64,000 nt of DNA from an uncultured Lachnospiraceae bacterium. GTDB taxonomy: Bacteria; Bacillota; Clostridia; Lachnospirales; Lachnospiraceae. A program made the translations under genes and the position numbers. Under the pieces are notes generated by a model, which was not told the origin of the DNA, did not search any database, and was given only the letters and a program-made list of their open reading frames with translations. The DNA is taken from NCBI GenBank assembly GCA_910584725.1, contig CAJUBE010000004.1, forward strand, positions 98,860 to 162,859, written 5' to 3'. Of the stretch, positions 44,075 through 52,086 are shown piece by piece. How positions within the stretch are numbered: the stretch's first letter is position 1; the number at the start of each line of letters is the position of its first letter.

Positions 44075-46033
44075 TCATCCCTTCTCTATCAGTATACCGT
44101 CCCGATAAGCCTGCAGAAGCTCCTCGAGCTGGTGAATGCTCTCTTTCAGCTCCGCGCCGATCTCCGTATCCGAGATCTTCTGGCGCATGGCTGTCGTCTC
44201 CAAAATAAAGGAATCCGAAAAAATATCCGACTCATGCAAAATCGCAGACTCCGTGGACTCGAAGGGCTCATGGGCCACCAGCCGCATACCGTGGGAATTG
44301 ACCACCAGCGTATACCCGGCGATTCCCGTCTTGTCCTGATACGCCTTGGAAAAGCCGCCGTCGATAACAAGAAGCTTTCCGCCGCATCGGATGGGCGTCT
44401 CTCCCTTTTTGCGCTCCACCGGCACATGGCCGTTCACGATATGGGAATGCACTTCGTCCAGACCAAATTCCTGTAAGATCCGGTTCACTACCATCTCGCT
44501 GTCCAAAAGCCGGTAATAGGCGTTTTTCGTCTCTTTATGGAGTTCCTTATCCTCCACCAGATACCGCTCAAAGGTGGCCATCTTATCCTTGCCAAAGACA
44601 GGGGAATTGGGCCCCGCCCAAATATACCAGATAATATCCTGCCCCTTCAATTTCTCTTTCAAATCATGGGAATAGTACCCTTTTCTGGCATAGTGCTCCA
44701 GCACGTCATAGAGCGCCTTGCCGCTGTACTCCTCCCCGTAAACGTTTACCTTGTTGAAGTTTCCCTCCTCATCCATGGGCACGCAGCCGTGATAGAGCAG
44801 ATTGGAATTGTAAACTTTATAAAGGCCGCCCTTGGAAAACAGGAAACGCACGTGCTTTTGCAGCTTTTCGCATTTGACGAAAGCCTGTCTGAGCCGTTCC
44901 ATCACCTGCTCCTCCTGCTCCGTCAGCTCATAGGGCCTGTTCCGGTTGATCGTCGGGAAATCCACGTCTTTCATCGGATAGGAAACCCCGTCGAGCACAA
45001 GCGCCTTATTCTCATAGTCGATGTGCTCCAAAAGCAGCCTGTCCTGCATGGCAAATTCGGGCCGCCGCATAATCAACTGTCCCTCCAGCTTGAACTGTAA
45101 GACGGCGATCGCCTTGTGCATCTTCATGTCCAAACTCAGGTCCTTGGTGTCGTAGTCCGTATTGTACTTGATGGCAAAGGCTTCGCAGTCGGTATCCTTA
45201 TAAACGTCCAGCGCAAAGGTGGCAAGCGGGATCAGATTGATACCGTAACCCTCCTCCAGCGTGTCCAGATTCCCATATCTGGCCGCCATGCGGATCACGT
45301 TCGCAATACATGCCAGATGGCCGCTGGCCGCCCCCATCCATACAATGTCGTGGTTGCCCCACTGTACGTCCACCGAATGATACTGGCAGAGCGTATCCAA
45401 AATGATGTGCGGGCCGGGCCCCCTGTCAAAAATGTCCCCCACAATATGCAGATGGTCAATCACCAGCCGCTGAATCAGATTGCTCAGAGCGACAATAAAT
45501 TCCGGCGCTCTGCCGATCCTGATAATCGTATGGATAATTTCATTATAGTAGGCTTCCTTGTCCTGCACCTCCGCCTTCTCCGTAATCAGCTCCTCAATGA
45601 TATAGGAAAAGTCCGGCGGCAGCGCCTTTCTCACCTTGGAGCGGGTATATTTCGAGGAAACCCGCTTCGTGATCTGCACCAGCCTATGCAGCGTGATCTT
45701 ATACCAGTCCTCGATGGAGTCCTCGTCCTCCTGCTGCATGACGATATCCAGCTTCTCCTCGGGATAATAGATTAACGTTGCCAGGCTTTTTTTGTCCTTG
45801 ATGCTTAAGGTGTTGCCGAACTCCTCGTCAATCTTTCTGCGCACGGAGCCGGAACCGTTTTTCAGGATATGGTTAAACTGCTCATACTCCCCGTGGATAT
45901 CCGTCATAAAGTGCTCCGTACCCTTTGGCAGATTCAAAATCGCCTGCAGATTGATGATCTCCGTGGAAGCCGCCGCAATCGTCGGATACTGCTTGGCAAG
46001 GCTCTTCAAGTATTTTAATTCCAAATCGTCCAT
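44075..46033 (-). CDS. fbp: Fructose-1,6-bisphosphatase, class III
   Basis: 652 residues, the normal length of the Firmicutes class III enzyme. Metal-binding phosphoesterase motifs: TDIHGEYEQF, GDIFDRGPGP, WGNHDIVWMGA and a late VNGHVPVERKKGETP. Removes the C1 phosphate in gluconeogenesis. Start ATG 46033 after GGAGGATCAG. Copy D of the structured repeat lies between it and dapB. Confidence 0.96.
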   Translation of the reverse strand: MDDLELKYLKSLAKQYPTIAAASTEIINLQAILNLPKGTEHFMTDIHGEYEQFNHILKNGSGSVRRKIDEEFGNTLSIKDKKSLATLIYYPEEKLDIVMQQEDEDSIEDWYKITLHRLVQITKRVSSKYTRSKVRKALPPDFSYIIEELITEKAEVQDKEAYYNEIIHTIIRIGRAPEFIVALSNLIQRLVIDHLHIVGDIFDRGPGPHIILDTLCQYHSVDVQWGNHDIVWMGAASGHLACIANVIRMAARYGNLDTLEEGYGINLIPLATFALDVYKDTDCEAFAIKYNTDYDTKDLSLDMKMHKAIAVLQFKLEGQLIMRRPEFAMQDRLLLEHIDYENKALVLDGVSYPMKDVDFPTINRNRPYELTEQEEQVMERLRQAFVKCEKLQKHVRFLFSKGGLYKVYNSNLLYHGCVPMDEEGNFNKVNVYGEEYSGKALYDVLEHYARKGYYSHDLKEKLKGQDIIWYIWAGPNSPVFGKDKMATFERYLVEDKELHKETKNAYYRLLDSEMVVNRILQEFGLDEVHSHIVNGHVPVERKKGETPIRCGGKLLVIDGGFSKAYQDKTGIAGYTLVVNSHGMRLVAHEPFESTESAILHESDIFSDSFILETTAMRQKISDTEIGAELKESIHQLEELLQAYRDGILIEKG

Positions 46034-46066
46034 CTGATCCTCCGTTTCGTTGACTCGCCGCCATAC

Positions 46067-46179
46067 GGAGAATGCCTCTTTTCAGGCATTCTCCTGAGTG
46101 AAACGGAGTTGCGAAGCAACTCCTAGAACTTCTTAACGAAGCAGCCTCTGCTGCTGAGTTTTAGAAGTTCTTTTCACTC
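46067..46179 (-). repeat. Structured repeat family, copy D
   Basis: The outer stem overlaps the dapB stop codon (46174-46176). P2 46067-46076/46085-46094 (GGAGAATGCC, 10 bp); P3 46096-46103/46172-46179 (GAGTGAAA); inside P3 a hairpin 46105-46112/46116-46123 (GGAGTTGC/GCAACTCC) and P4 46125-46133/46163-46171 (AGAACTTCT with AGAAGTTCT), which encloses P6 46141-46145/46150-46154 (GCAGC/GCTGC). All stems are perfect. Compared with copies A and C, one arm has moved outside P4. Confidence 0.88.
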
Positions 46180-46929
46180 TATTACATTAGCCATATCATA
46201 CAGTCCCGCCGGTTTCCCCGCAAGGAACTTGGCCGCCTGAATGGCTCCCTTGCCGAAAACCGCTTTTGAGTAAGCCCTGTGTGAAAAGGTAATAACCTCG
46301 TCCGCCCCCGCGAAAATCACGTCATGGTCGCCCACAATGGTGCCGCCCCTGACCGCGCTGATGCCGATCTCCTTCGCGTCCCTCTTCTGTCTGACCTGAC
46401 TTCTGTCATAGACATACTCGAAGCTGTCCCCCATCGCCTCGTTGATGGAATCCGCCAGCGCGAGCGCCGTGCCGCTTGGCGCGTCCAGCTTCTGATTATG
46501 GTGCTTTTCCACGATCTCAATATCGAAGCCCGCGGGAGACAGCGTCTTCGCCGCTTCCTTTAAGAGCTTCAACAGCATATTGATACCTAAAGACATATTC
46601 GCGGATTTTAATATCGCCGTCTGCTTCGACGCCTCCTGCACCTTTGTAAGCTGCGCCTCGGAAAGCCCGGTGGTGCAAAGCACACAGGGCAGTTTTTTCT
46701 CCACACAGTAGTCCAGCAGCGCGTCCACCGCCGCCGCCACGGAAAAGTCGATCACCGCGTCAGCCGCGACCGTACATTCACCTATTGCCGAAAACACCGG
46801 ATACGGGTTTTTCCCCTCGTCTCTGGCATCGATACCCGCCACAATCTCTATCTCCTCGTCAGCCGCAATCAGAGAGGCAATCGTCTGTCCCATCTTGCCG
46901 TTGCAGCCGTGCATAATCACCTTTGTCAT
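46174..46929 (-). CDS. dapB: 4-hydroxy-tetrahydrodipicolinate reductase
   Basis: 251 residues. NAD(P)H motif HGCNGKMGQT, CTTGLSEAQL, the catalytic segment EKHHNQKLDAPSGTA (HHxxKxDxPSGTA) and a C-terminal AKFLAGKPAGLYDM. Second step of the lysine/diaminopimelate branch; follows dapA in the same direction with a gap of 142 nt. GGAGAACGCAGC precedes ATG 46929. Confidence 0.96.
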   Translation of the reverse strand: MTKVIMHGCNGKMGQTIASLIAADEEIEIVAGIDARDEGKNPYPVFSAIGECTVAADAVIDFSVAAAVDALLDYCVEKKLPCVLCTTGLSEAQLTKVQEASKQTAILKSANMSLGINMLLKLLKEAAKTLSPAGFDIEIVEKHHNQKLDAPSGTALALADSINEAMGDSFEYVYDRSQVRQKRDAKEIGISAVRGGTIVGDHDVIFAGADEVITFSHRAYSKAVFGKGAIQAAKFLAGKPAGLYDMANVIE

Positions 46930-47071
46930 GCTGCGTTCTCCTTTCCAAAATCAGATGATAATTCTTTCCTATCCGAAAACATCTGCCGGGACATTGCCCG
47001 ACAGACGTCTCGACATACTTTATTATACCGCAAACTGCGAAGTCACGCAAACGCGCATTTCGCTCCATTTA

Positions 47072-47956
47072 TTAAAGTATTCCATAATCCTGCATCGCCT
47101 TTTTCAGACGCTCCACATTCTGAGGCTCCATGTCTGACAGAGGCATATGTAAGCCGCCCACTTCCTTGCCCATAAGATTGAGCGCCGCTTTTACCGGAAT
47201 CGGGTTTACTTCGCAGAAGAGCGCGTCGCACAGGTCGATCGCGCGAAGCTGCTCTTTCCTGCTGCCCGCTACATCCCCGTCGAAGAACTTCTGACAGATA
47301 TCATGGGTCTGTTTCGGCGCCACATTGGACAGTACGGAAATCACGCCGATGCCGCCAAGGGACATGATCGGCACGATCTGGTCGTCATTGCCGGAATACA
47401 GATCTACCTTATCCCCCGCCAAAGACATCAGCTTGGCGATCTGGGAAATGTTGCCGCTTGCCTCCTTGATGCCCACGATATTCTCCACCTCCGTGCAGAG
47501 TCTCGCCGCCGTCTGAGGCTGGATGTTACAGCCTGTGCGGCTTGGCACGTTGTAAAGGATAATGGGCAGCTTCACGGAATCCGCAACCTTTTTATAGTGG
47601 GCGTACAGACCGTTCTGGGTCGCCTTGTTGTAGTAGGGCGTCACCAGAAGCAGGCCGTCCGCGCCGTACTTCTCCGCCTCTGTGGAGAGGTATACCGCCG
47701 TCTCCGTACAGTTCGATCCTGTTCCGGCCACCACGGGAATCCTGCCCTTCACCGTCTCAATGCAGAAACGGATCAGATCCAGATGTTCCTCGTGAGTCAG
47801 CGTAGCGGACTCGCCTGTCGTGCCGCAGACTATAATCGCGTCCGTACCTCCCTCGATCTGGAACTCCACCAGCTCCGCAAATTTCTCGTAATTGATACTC
47901 CCGTCCTCATGAAATGGGGTGACAATCGCCACGCCCGCACCCTTAAAAATTGCCAT
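47072..47956 (-). CDS. dapA: 4-hydroxy-tetrahydrodipicolinate synthase
   Basis: 294-residue class I aldolase-type TIM barrel. Motifs: GTTGESATLTHEEH, the catalytic Tyr in LLVTPYYNKATQ, LYNVPSRTG and the Schiff-base Lys in GIKEASGN. Condenses pyruvate and aspartate semialdehyde. AAGGAAGGG precedes ATG 47956. Controlled by the lysine riboswitch and terminator in its leader, hence repressed by lysine. Confidence 0.97.
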   Translation of the reverse strand: MAIFKGAGVAIVTPFHEDGSINYEKFAELVEFQIEGGTDAIIVCGTTGESATLTHEEHLDLIRFCIETVKGRIPVVAGTGSNCTETAVYLSTEAEKYGADGLLLVTPYYNKATQNGLYAHYKKVADSVKLPIILYNVPSRTGCNIQPQTAARLCTEVENIVGIKEASGNISQIAKLMSLAGDKVDLYSGNDDQIVPIMSLGGIGVISVLSNVAPKQTHDICQKFFDGDVAGSRKEQLRAIDLCDALFCEVNPIPVKAALNLMGKEVGGLHMPLSDMEPQNVERLKKAMQDYGIL

Positions 47957-47975
47957 TGATTACCCTTCCTTTCAT

Positions 47976-48006
47976 AAAAGAAGGCTGACCACGCAGGGCC
48001 AGCCTC
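47976..48006 (-). terminator. Riboswitch-controlled attenuator before dapA
   Basis: AGGCTGACC 47982-47990 with GGCCAGCCT 47997-48005 (one G-U on the RNA), followed on the minus strand by TTCTTTT. Lies between the lysine riboswitch and the dapA ribosome site. Confidence 0.85.
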
Positions 48007-48029
48007 ATAATGCTTCCGTTTCCGGTCTG

Positions 48030-48191
48030 GATAGCGCCCCATCGTAACGATGACAGTCATACAGCTCTTAACTGTATGCCCAAGGTAAAAACTTACAGGC
48101 CGTCTCTCCTTTCGGCGTCCTCTCCTTTCGGGGCATTTCCCCTGTGCCTGTCACATCCATGCCCTTACTGATAGATAACGCAACCTCTATC
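48030..48191 (-). promoter_or_regulatory. Lysine riboswitch (L-box)
   Basis: Minus-strand leader of dapA with L-box landmarks: P1 GATAG/CTATC (48187-48191 with 48030-48034), the AGAGGTTGCG entry, two GCCGAAAGG-type hairpin elements, CTTGGGC, and an ATACAG/CTGTAT stem followed by ACTGTCA. Senses lysine and drives the terminator at 47976-48006. Identified by eye. Confidence 0.88.
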
Positions 48192-48220
48192 AAACTTTAT
48201 AATTTTGTTTACTATGGTTT

Positions 48221-48249
48221 ATCATAGCACCCGGGTACATCCGTGTCAA
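48221..48249 (-). promoter_or_regulatory. Promoter of the dapA leader
   Basis: TTGACA (48249-48244), 17-nt spacer, TATGAT (48226-48221) on the minus strand; the -35 box overlaps the stop codon of the adenosyltransferase gene. Confidence 0.85.
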
Positions 48250-48746
48250 TCCCATATCTTAAAATGCATGGTCTCCACCTTCGTCACCTGATCCGCCAGC
48301 GCGCACACCCTGTCGTTTAACGTGATGCCCGTCATAATGATATCCATCTCCTCCGGCTTCCCCGCAAGAAGATTCTTTAACTCTTCCACCGTGATAATGC
48401 CGTTGTCGATCAGCCCAAGCACCTCATCCAGAATCAGCAGGGAGCACTCCCCTGTGTTCAGGATCTTTTTCGCGAAATTTAATCCGTTTCTGATGTTGCG
48501 GCTCTCCTCCTCCTTGCGCTCGTCGGAAAGCTGCGAAAAATCTTCCGCAGACTTCTCAAAGCGAAAAATCTTGATCTCCGGCTCCAGACGCTTCACAAAC
48601 TCCGACTCCGTCAACCCCCGCCCTTTCAGAAACTGTATGATAACGACATATTCTCCTTCACACGCCGACTGAATCGCACGCCCCAGCGCCGCCGGAGACT
48701 TCCCGTGTCCTTCCCCGCTGTATATCTGAATCCTGCCTTTTTCCAT
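48246..48746 (-). CDS. Corrinoid adenosyltransferase (CobA/CobO/BtuR type)
   Basis: 166 residues. P-loop variant GEGHGKSPAALGRAIQ near the N-terminus, VIIQFLKG, and LLILDEVLGLIDNGI. This family moves adenosyl from ATP to cob(I)alamin. Start set to ATG 48746 after GGGGT; a GTG at 48755 is possible. No cobalamin biosynthesis genes or cobalamin riboswitch nearby, so it may serve salvage. The usual G-x-G-K-T reads GHGKS here. Confidence 0.85.
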   Translation of the reverse strand: MEKGRIQIYSGEGHGKSPAALGRAIQSACEGEYVVIIQFLKGRGLTESEFVKRLEPEIKIFRFEKSAEDFSQLSDERKEEESRNIRNGLNFAKKILNTGECSLLILDEVLGLIDNGIITVEELKNLLAGKPEEMDIIMTGITLNDRVCALADQVTKVETMHFKIWD

Positions 48747-48825
48747 AAACAGCACCCCGTACTCTCATAAGTCACATAAAATATATTAAGCTCAGAATAG
48801 CACAATCCTTTCAAGGATGCAAGCC

Positions 48826-49458
48826 TCACTCATCCTCCACCAGCTCCAACTTGCTGACGGAAACCTCGTAGGCGATCCTTCGTTCCAACTGCTCCTCCGA
48901 CAATTTCTTCATATATTCACGGCTCTGGATCCTGCCCCAGATAGCGCAGCGGCTCCCCACTTCAAAGCTGCTGGCAAACCTGGCGTTGCGCCCCCAGCAG
49001 ATACAGGGTATGTAATCCGACTTTCCGTAAGGCCTGTTCACCGCCAAAAGCAGGTCGGCAATCTCCCTGCCAAGCGGAGTCTTACGATAAACCGGCGCTT
49101 TACAGATATAACCGTCCAGAAAAATCTGGTTTGTCTTCGCCCCTTCCCCGATATCGTCCACAAACTCGATTTCGCGGGCAAAAACAGACAAAACCAGCCT
49201 GTTCTTTCTCTCCTCATGTCTGTTATAAGAGCGGAACTGTCCCGTGATGCATATCTTCATTCCCTTGTAATCCTCATTTACGTCAATGAGCCTCTCTGAC
49301 ACCATCACCGGTATGATATCGGTTGACTCGCTAAGTCGATCCACGCTGATATCTACCATATAAAAGCCCTCTCCGAAAATCTCGTGGCTGAAGGAAAAAT
49401 CGCTTACAATCTCCCCCATAACCGCCACCTGGTTGTTTTCAATTACCTTATCCGTCAT
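48826..49458 (-). CDS. Double OB-fold single-stranded DNA-binding protein
   Basis: 210 residues, start ATG 49458 after GGAGGAAAAC. Two SSB-like OB domains: residues 7-105 (VAVMGEIVSDFSFSHEIFGEGF...KICITGQFRSYN) and 110-205 (NQIFLDGYICKAPVYRKTPLGREIADLLLAVNR, IPCICWGRNA, RCAIWGRIQSREY). The second is a standard SSB core. It lacks the acidic C-terminal DxDDxPF peptide of replicative SSB (ends LELVEDE), so it is more likely an accessory SSB. Confidence 0.85.
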   Translation of the reverse strand: MTDKVIENNQVAVMGEIVSDFSFSHEIFGEGFYMVDISVDRLSESTDIIPVMVSERLIDVNEDYKGMKICITGQFRSYNRHEERKNRLVLSVFAREIEFVDDIGEGAKTNQIFLDGYICKAPVYRKTPLGREIADLLLAVNRPYGKSDYIPCICWGRNARFASSFEVGSRCAIWGRIQSREYMKKLSEEQLERRIAYEVSVSKLELVEDE

Positions 49459-49700
49459 GTTTTCCTCCATTCTGCTCAAGTATTTCAACGCCGTGTCAAA
49501 TTACGGCCCTGAACTGTTATTGTATTATCAATATATAAGATATGGCGGGAAAATAGAACTGTAAGGGGTCGCGTGACTCCGGCATCATACAGCATAAGCG
49601 TCTGGCTCATTTCATAGACTTTGCTTCTATATTGTGATATACTTTTTTGTAGCAGTATTCTCAATTTCCTATAACAATGTATAGAAAGCAGGTGAAGTAT

Positions 49701-49883
49701 ATGACTGAAAAAGAAATGATAAAAGTATCTGTCGAAGAGTTTTCCAGACTGCAAAATTATATGCTTGCAACCGAAAAAGATACGAACGGTTACAAGCTTA
49801 TGAAAGACCGTTATATTGAACTCAAAGTTCTTTTAACATCTTTTGGTATCAACCTGACTCAGCTGGATAAAATAAAAGAATAA
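49701..49883 (+). CDS. Small helical protein of unknown function
   Basis: 60 residues (MTEKEMIKVSVEEFSRLQ...LTQLDKIKE), start ATG 49701 after AGGTGAAG. Charged, probably all-helical. Not recognised. It has a terminator of its own and lies in a more AT-rich pocket between the SSB-like gene and typA. Confidence 0.65.
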   Translation: MTEKEMIKVSVEEFSRLQNYMLATEKDTNGYKLMKDRYIELKVLLTSFGINLTQLDKIKE

Positions 49884-49910
49884 TATTGACGGTATATTGT
49901 GCGGTGCAAG

Positions 49911-49951
49911 GGTGTAAAGTCTATGGAATGTTCAAGGCTTTGCACCTTTTT
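49911..49951 (+). terminator. Terminator of the small ORF at 49701
   Basis: GGTGTAAAG 49911-49919 with CTTTGCACC 49938-49946 (one G-U), then TTTTTCC. Confidence 0.75.
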
Positions 49952-50055
49952 CCTGTCATTTTCCGCCGAAGACAAAAACTCTTTTCTTGCAAGAAAGGGA
50001 AACAGGTGCTATAATCGTCGAGGACTTCTTTATGGTTATTGGCCTCAAATGTGCC

Positions 50056-50083
50056 TTGACCGTAATTGAGTATTTGATATTCT
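50056..50083 (+). promoter_or_regulatory. Promoter of typA
   Basis: TTGACC 50056-50061, 16-nt spacer, TATTCT 50078-50083, 44 nt before the start codon. Confidence 0.7.
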
Positions 50084-50127
50084 CAACGCGTATCATCGCA
50101 ATAAACCACTCTGACATGGAGGAAAAT

Positions 50128-51969
50128 ATGAAACAGACAAGAGAAGATGTGAGAAATATAGCAATTATCGCCCACGTTGACCACGGCAAGACCACGCTGG
50201 TGGACGAGCTGTTAAAGCAAAGCGGCGTATTCCGGGAAAATCAGGAAGTGGCGGAGCGCGTCATGGACTCCAATGACATTGAGAAGGAGCGCGGCATCAC
50301 GATCCTATCCAAAAACACCGCCGTCACCTACAAGGGCACCAAGATCAACATCATCGACACCCCCGGCCACGCGGACTTCGGCGGCGAGGTGGAGCGCGTG
50401 CTCAAGATGGTGGACGGCGTGATCCTTGTGGTGGACGCTTTCGAGGGACCCATGCCCCAGACAAAATTCGTGCTGAAAAAGGCGCTGGAGCTGGATCTTG
50501 CCGTGATCGTCTGCATCAACAAGTGCGACCGTCCCGAGGCGAGACCGATTCAGGTCGTGGATGAAGTGCTGGAACTTTTCATGGACTTGGACGCCAACGA
50601 CGAGCAGCTCGACTGCCCCTTCGTCTACGCTTCCGCAAAGACCGGCACCGCCACCACGCAGCTCACGGTGAAGGGTGGGAACATGACCCCGCTCTTTGAC
50701 ACCATCATCGAGCACATTCCCGCGCCTCAGGGCGATCCCGACGCGGGCACCCAGCTTCTGGTGAGCACCATCGACTACAACGAGTACGTGGGGCGAATCG
50801 GTGTCGGCAAAGTGGACAACGGCTCTGTGAAAGTCAATCAGGAAGTGGTCATTGTGAACCACCACGACCCCGACAAGATGAAGAAAGTAAAGATCAGCAA
50901 ACTCTACGAGTACGACGGTCTGGACAAAGTGGAAGTGAAAGAGGCGAATATCGGCTCCATCGTGGCAATCTCCGGCATTGCGGATATCCATATCGGCGAC
51001 ACCCTGTGCTCTCCCGACGAGCCCAAGCCGATTCCCTTCCAGAAAATTTCGGAACCCACCATCGCCATGCATTTTTGCGTCAACGACTCCCCCCTCGCGG
51101 GCAAGGAGGGCAAGTACGTCACCAGCCGGCACCTGCGCGACCGTCTTTTCAGAGAACTGAACACGGACGTGTCCCTGCGGGTGGAGGAGACCGACACCAC
51201 GGAGGCGTTCAAAGTTTCCGGGCGCGGCGAACTGCACCTCTCCGTGCTGATTGAGAATATGCGCAGGGAAGGCTACGAGTTTGCCGTCAGCAAGGCGGAA
51301 GTGCTCTACAAGACCGATGAGAACGGCAAAAAGACGGAGCCTATGGAGTTGTGTTATGTGGATGTGCCGGAAGAATTTTCCGGGACTGTCATAGAAAAAC
51401 TGAGCCAGCGAAAAGGCGAACTGAAAAATATGGGCATGGCGTCCGGCGGTTACACCCGTCTGGAGTTTTCCATCCCCTCAAGAGGGCTGATCGGCTACCG
51501 CGGCGAATTTATGACCGACACCAAGGGCAACGGCATTATGAACACCATTTTCGACGGCTATGGTCCCTACAAAGGAGATATCCAGTACCGCAAGCAGGGT
51601 TCCCTCATCGCTTTTGAGGCGGGCGAGGCAATCACTTATGGGCTCTACAACGCGCAGGAGCGCGGCACCCTCTTTATCGGTCCCGGCGAGAAAGTCTATT
51701 CCGGCATGGTCGTCGGACAGAACGGGCGTGGTGAGGACATCGAGCTGAACGTCTGCAAGAAAAAGCAGCTCACCAATACCCGCTCCTCCTCCGCGGATGA
51801 AGCGCTGCGCCTCACGCCGCCCAAGGTGTTGAGTTTGGAGCAGGCGCTTGAATTTATTGACACGGACGAGCTGCTGGAAGTGACGCCGGAGAGCCTCAGA
51901 ATCCGGAAGAAGATTCTGGACCCGACGCTCAGGAAGCGGGCGGCGATTTCGGCGGCGGCACGGAAGTAA
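50128..51969 (+). CDS. typA: Translational GTPase TypA/BipA
   Basis: 613 residues, standard length. G motifs AHVDHGKTT, DTPGHADFGGE and NKCDRP; then EF-G domain II, and the BipA C-terminus (VGQNGRGEDIELNVCKKKQLTNTRSS). Ribosome-associated GTPase needed for assembly under cold or stress. Start ATG 50128 after GGAGGAAAAT; the frame continues upstream to 49987 across its promoter, so that extension is rejected. Confidence 0.96.
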   Translation: MKQTREDVRNIAIIAHVDHGKTTLVDELLKQSGVFRENQEVAERVMDSNDIEKERGITILSKNTAVTYKGTKINIIDTPGHADFGGEVERVLKMVDGVILVVDAFEGPMPQTKFVLKKALELDLAVIVCINKCDRPEARPIQVVDEVLELFMDLDANDEQLDCPFVYASAKTGTATTQLTVKGGNMTPLFDTIIEHIPAPQGDPDAGTQLLVSTIDYNEYVGRIGVGKVDNGSVKVNQEVVIVNHHDPDKMKKVKISKLYEYDGLDKVEVKEANIGSIVAISGIADIHIGDTLCSPDEPKPIPFQKISEPTIAMHFCVNDSPLAGKEGKYVTSRHLRDRLFRELNTDVSLRVEETDTTEAFKVSGRGELHLSVLIENMRREGYEFAVSKAEVLYKTDENGKKTEPMELCYVDVPEEFSGTVIEKLSQRKGELKNMGMASGGYTRLEFSIPSRGLIGYRGEFMTDTKGNGIMNTIFDGYGPYKGDIQYRKQGSLIAFEAGEAITYGLYNAQERGTLFIGPGEKVYSGMVVGQNGRGEDIELNVCKKKQLTNTRSSSADEALRLTPPKVLSLEQALEFIDTDELLEVTPESLRIRKKILDPTLRKRAAISAAARK

Positions 51970-52037
51970 GCAGACTCGCAAATCCGCGCTGCGCGCTTTC
52001 CGTCCGCCTTCGTCGGACATTTGCTCGTTGACGTCTC

Positions 52038-52078
52038 GGAAAAAACAAATGCCTGCTTTGCAGTCGCTTGTTTTTTCC
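52038..52078. terminator. Bidirectional terminator between typA and mgtE
   Basis: 11-bp stem GGAAAAAACAA 52038-52048 with 52068-52078, followed by T-rich sequence on either strand. Confidence 0.85.
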
Positions 52079-52086
52079 TTCGATCG

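Noticed and set aside
50305..51237. 310-codon minus-strand frame within typA
   Set aside because: Antisense of conserved GTPase motifs; no ribosome site.
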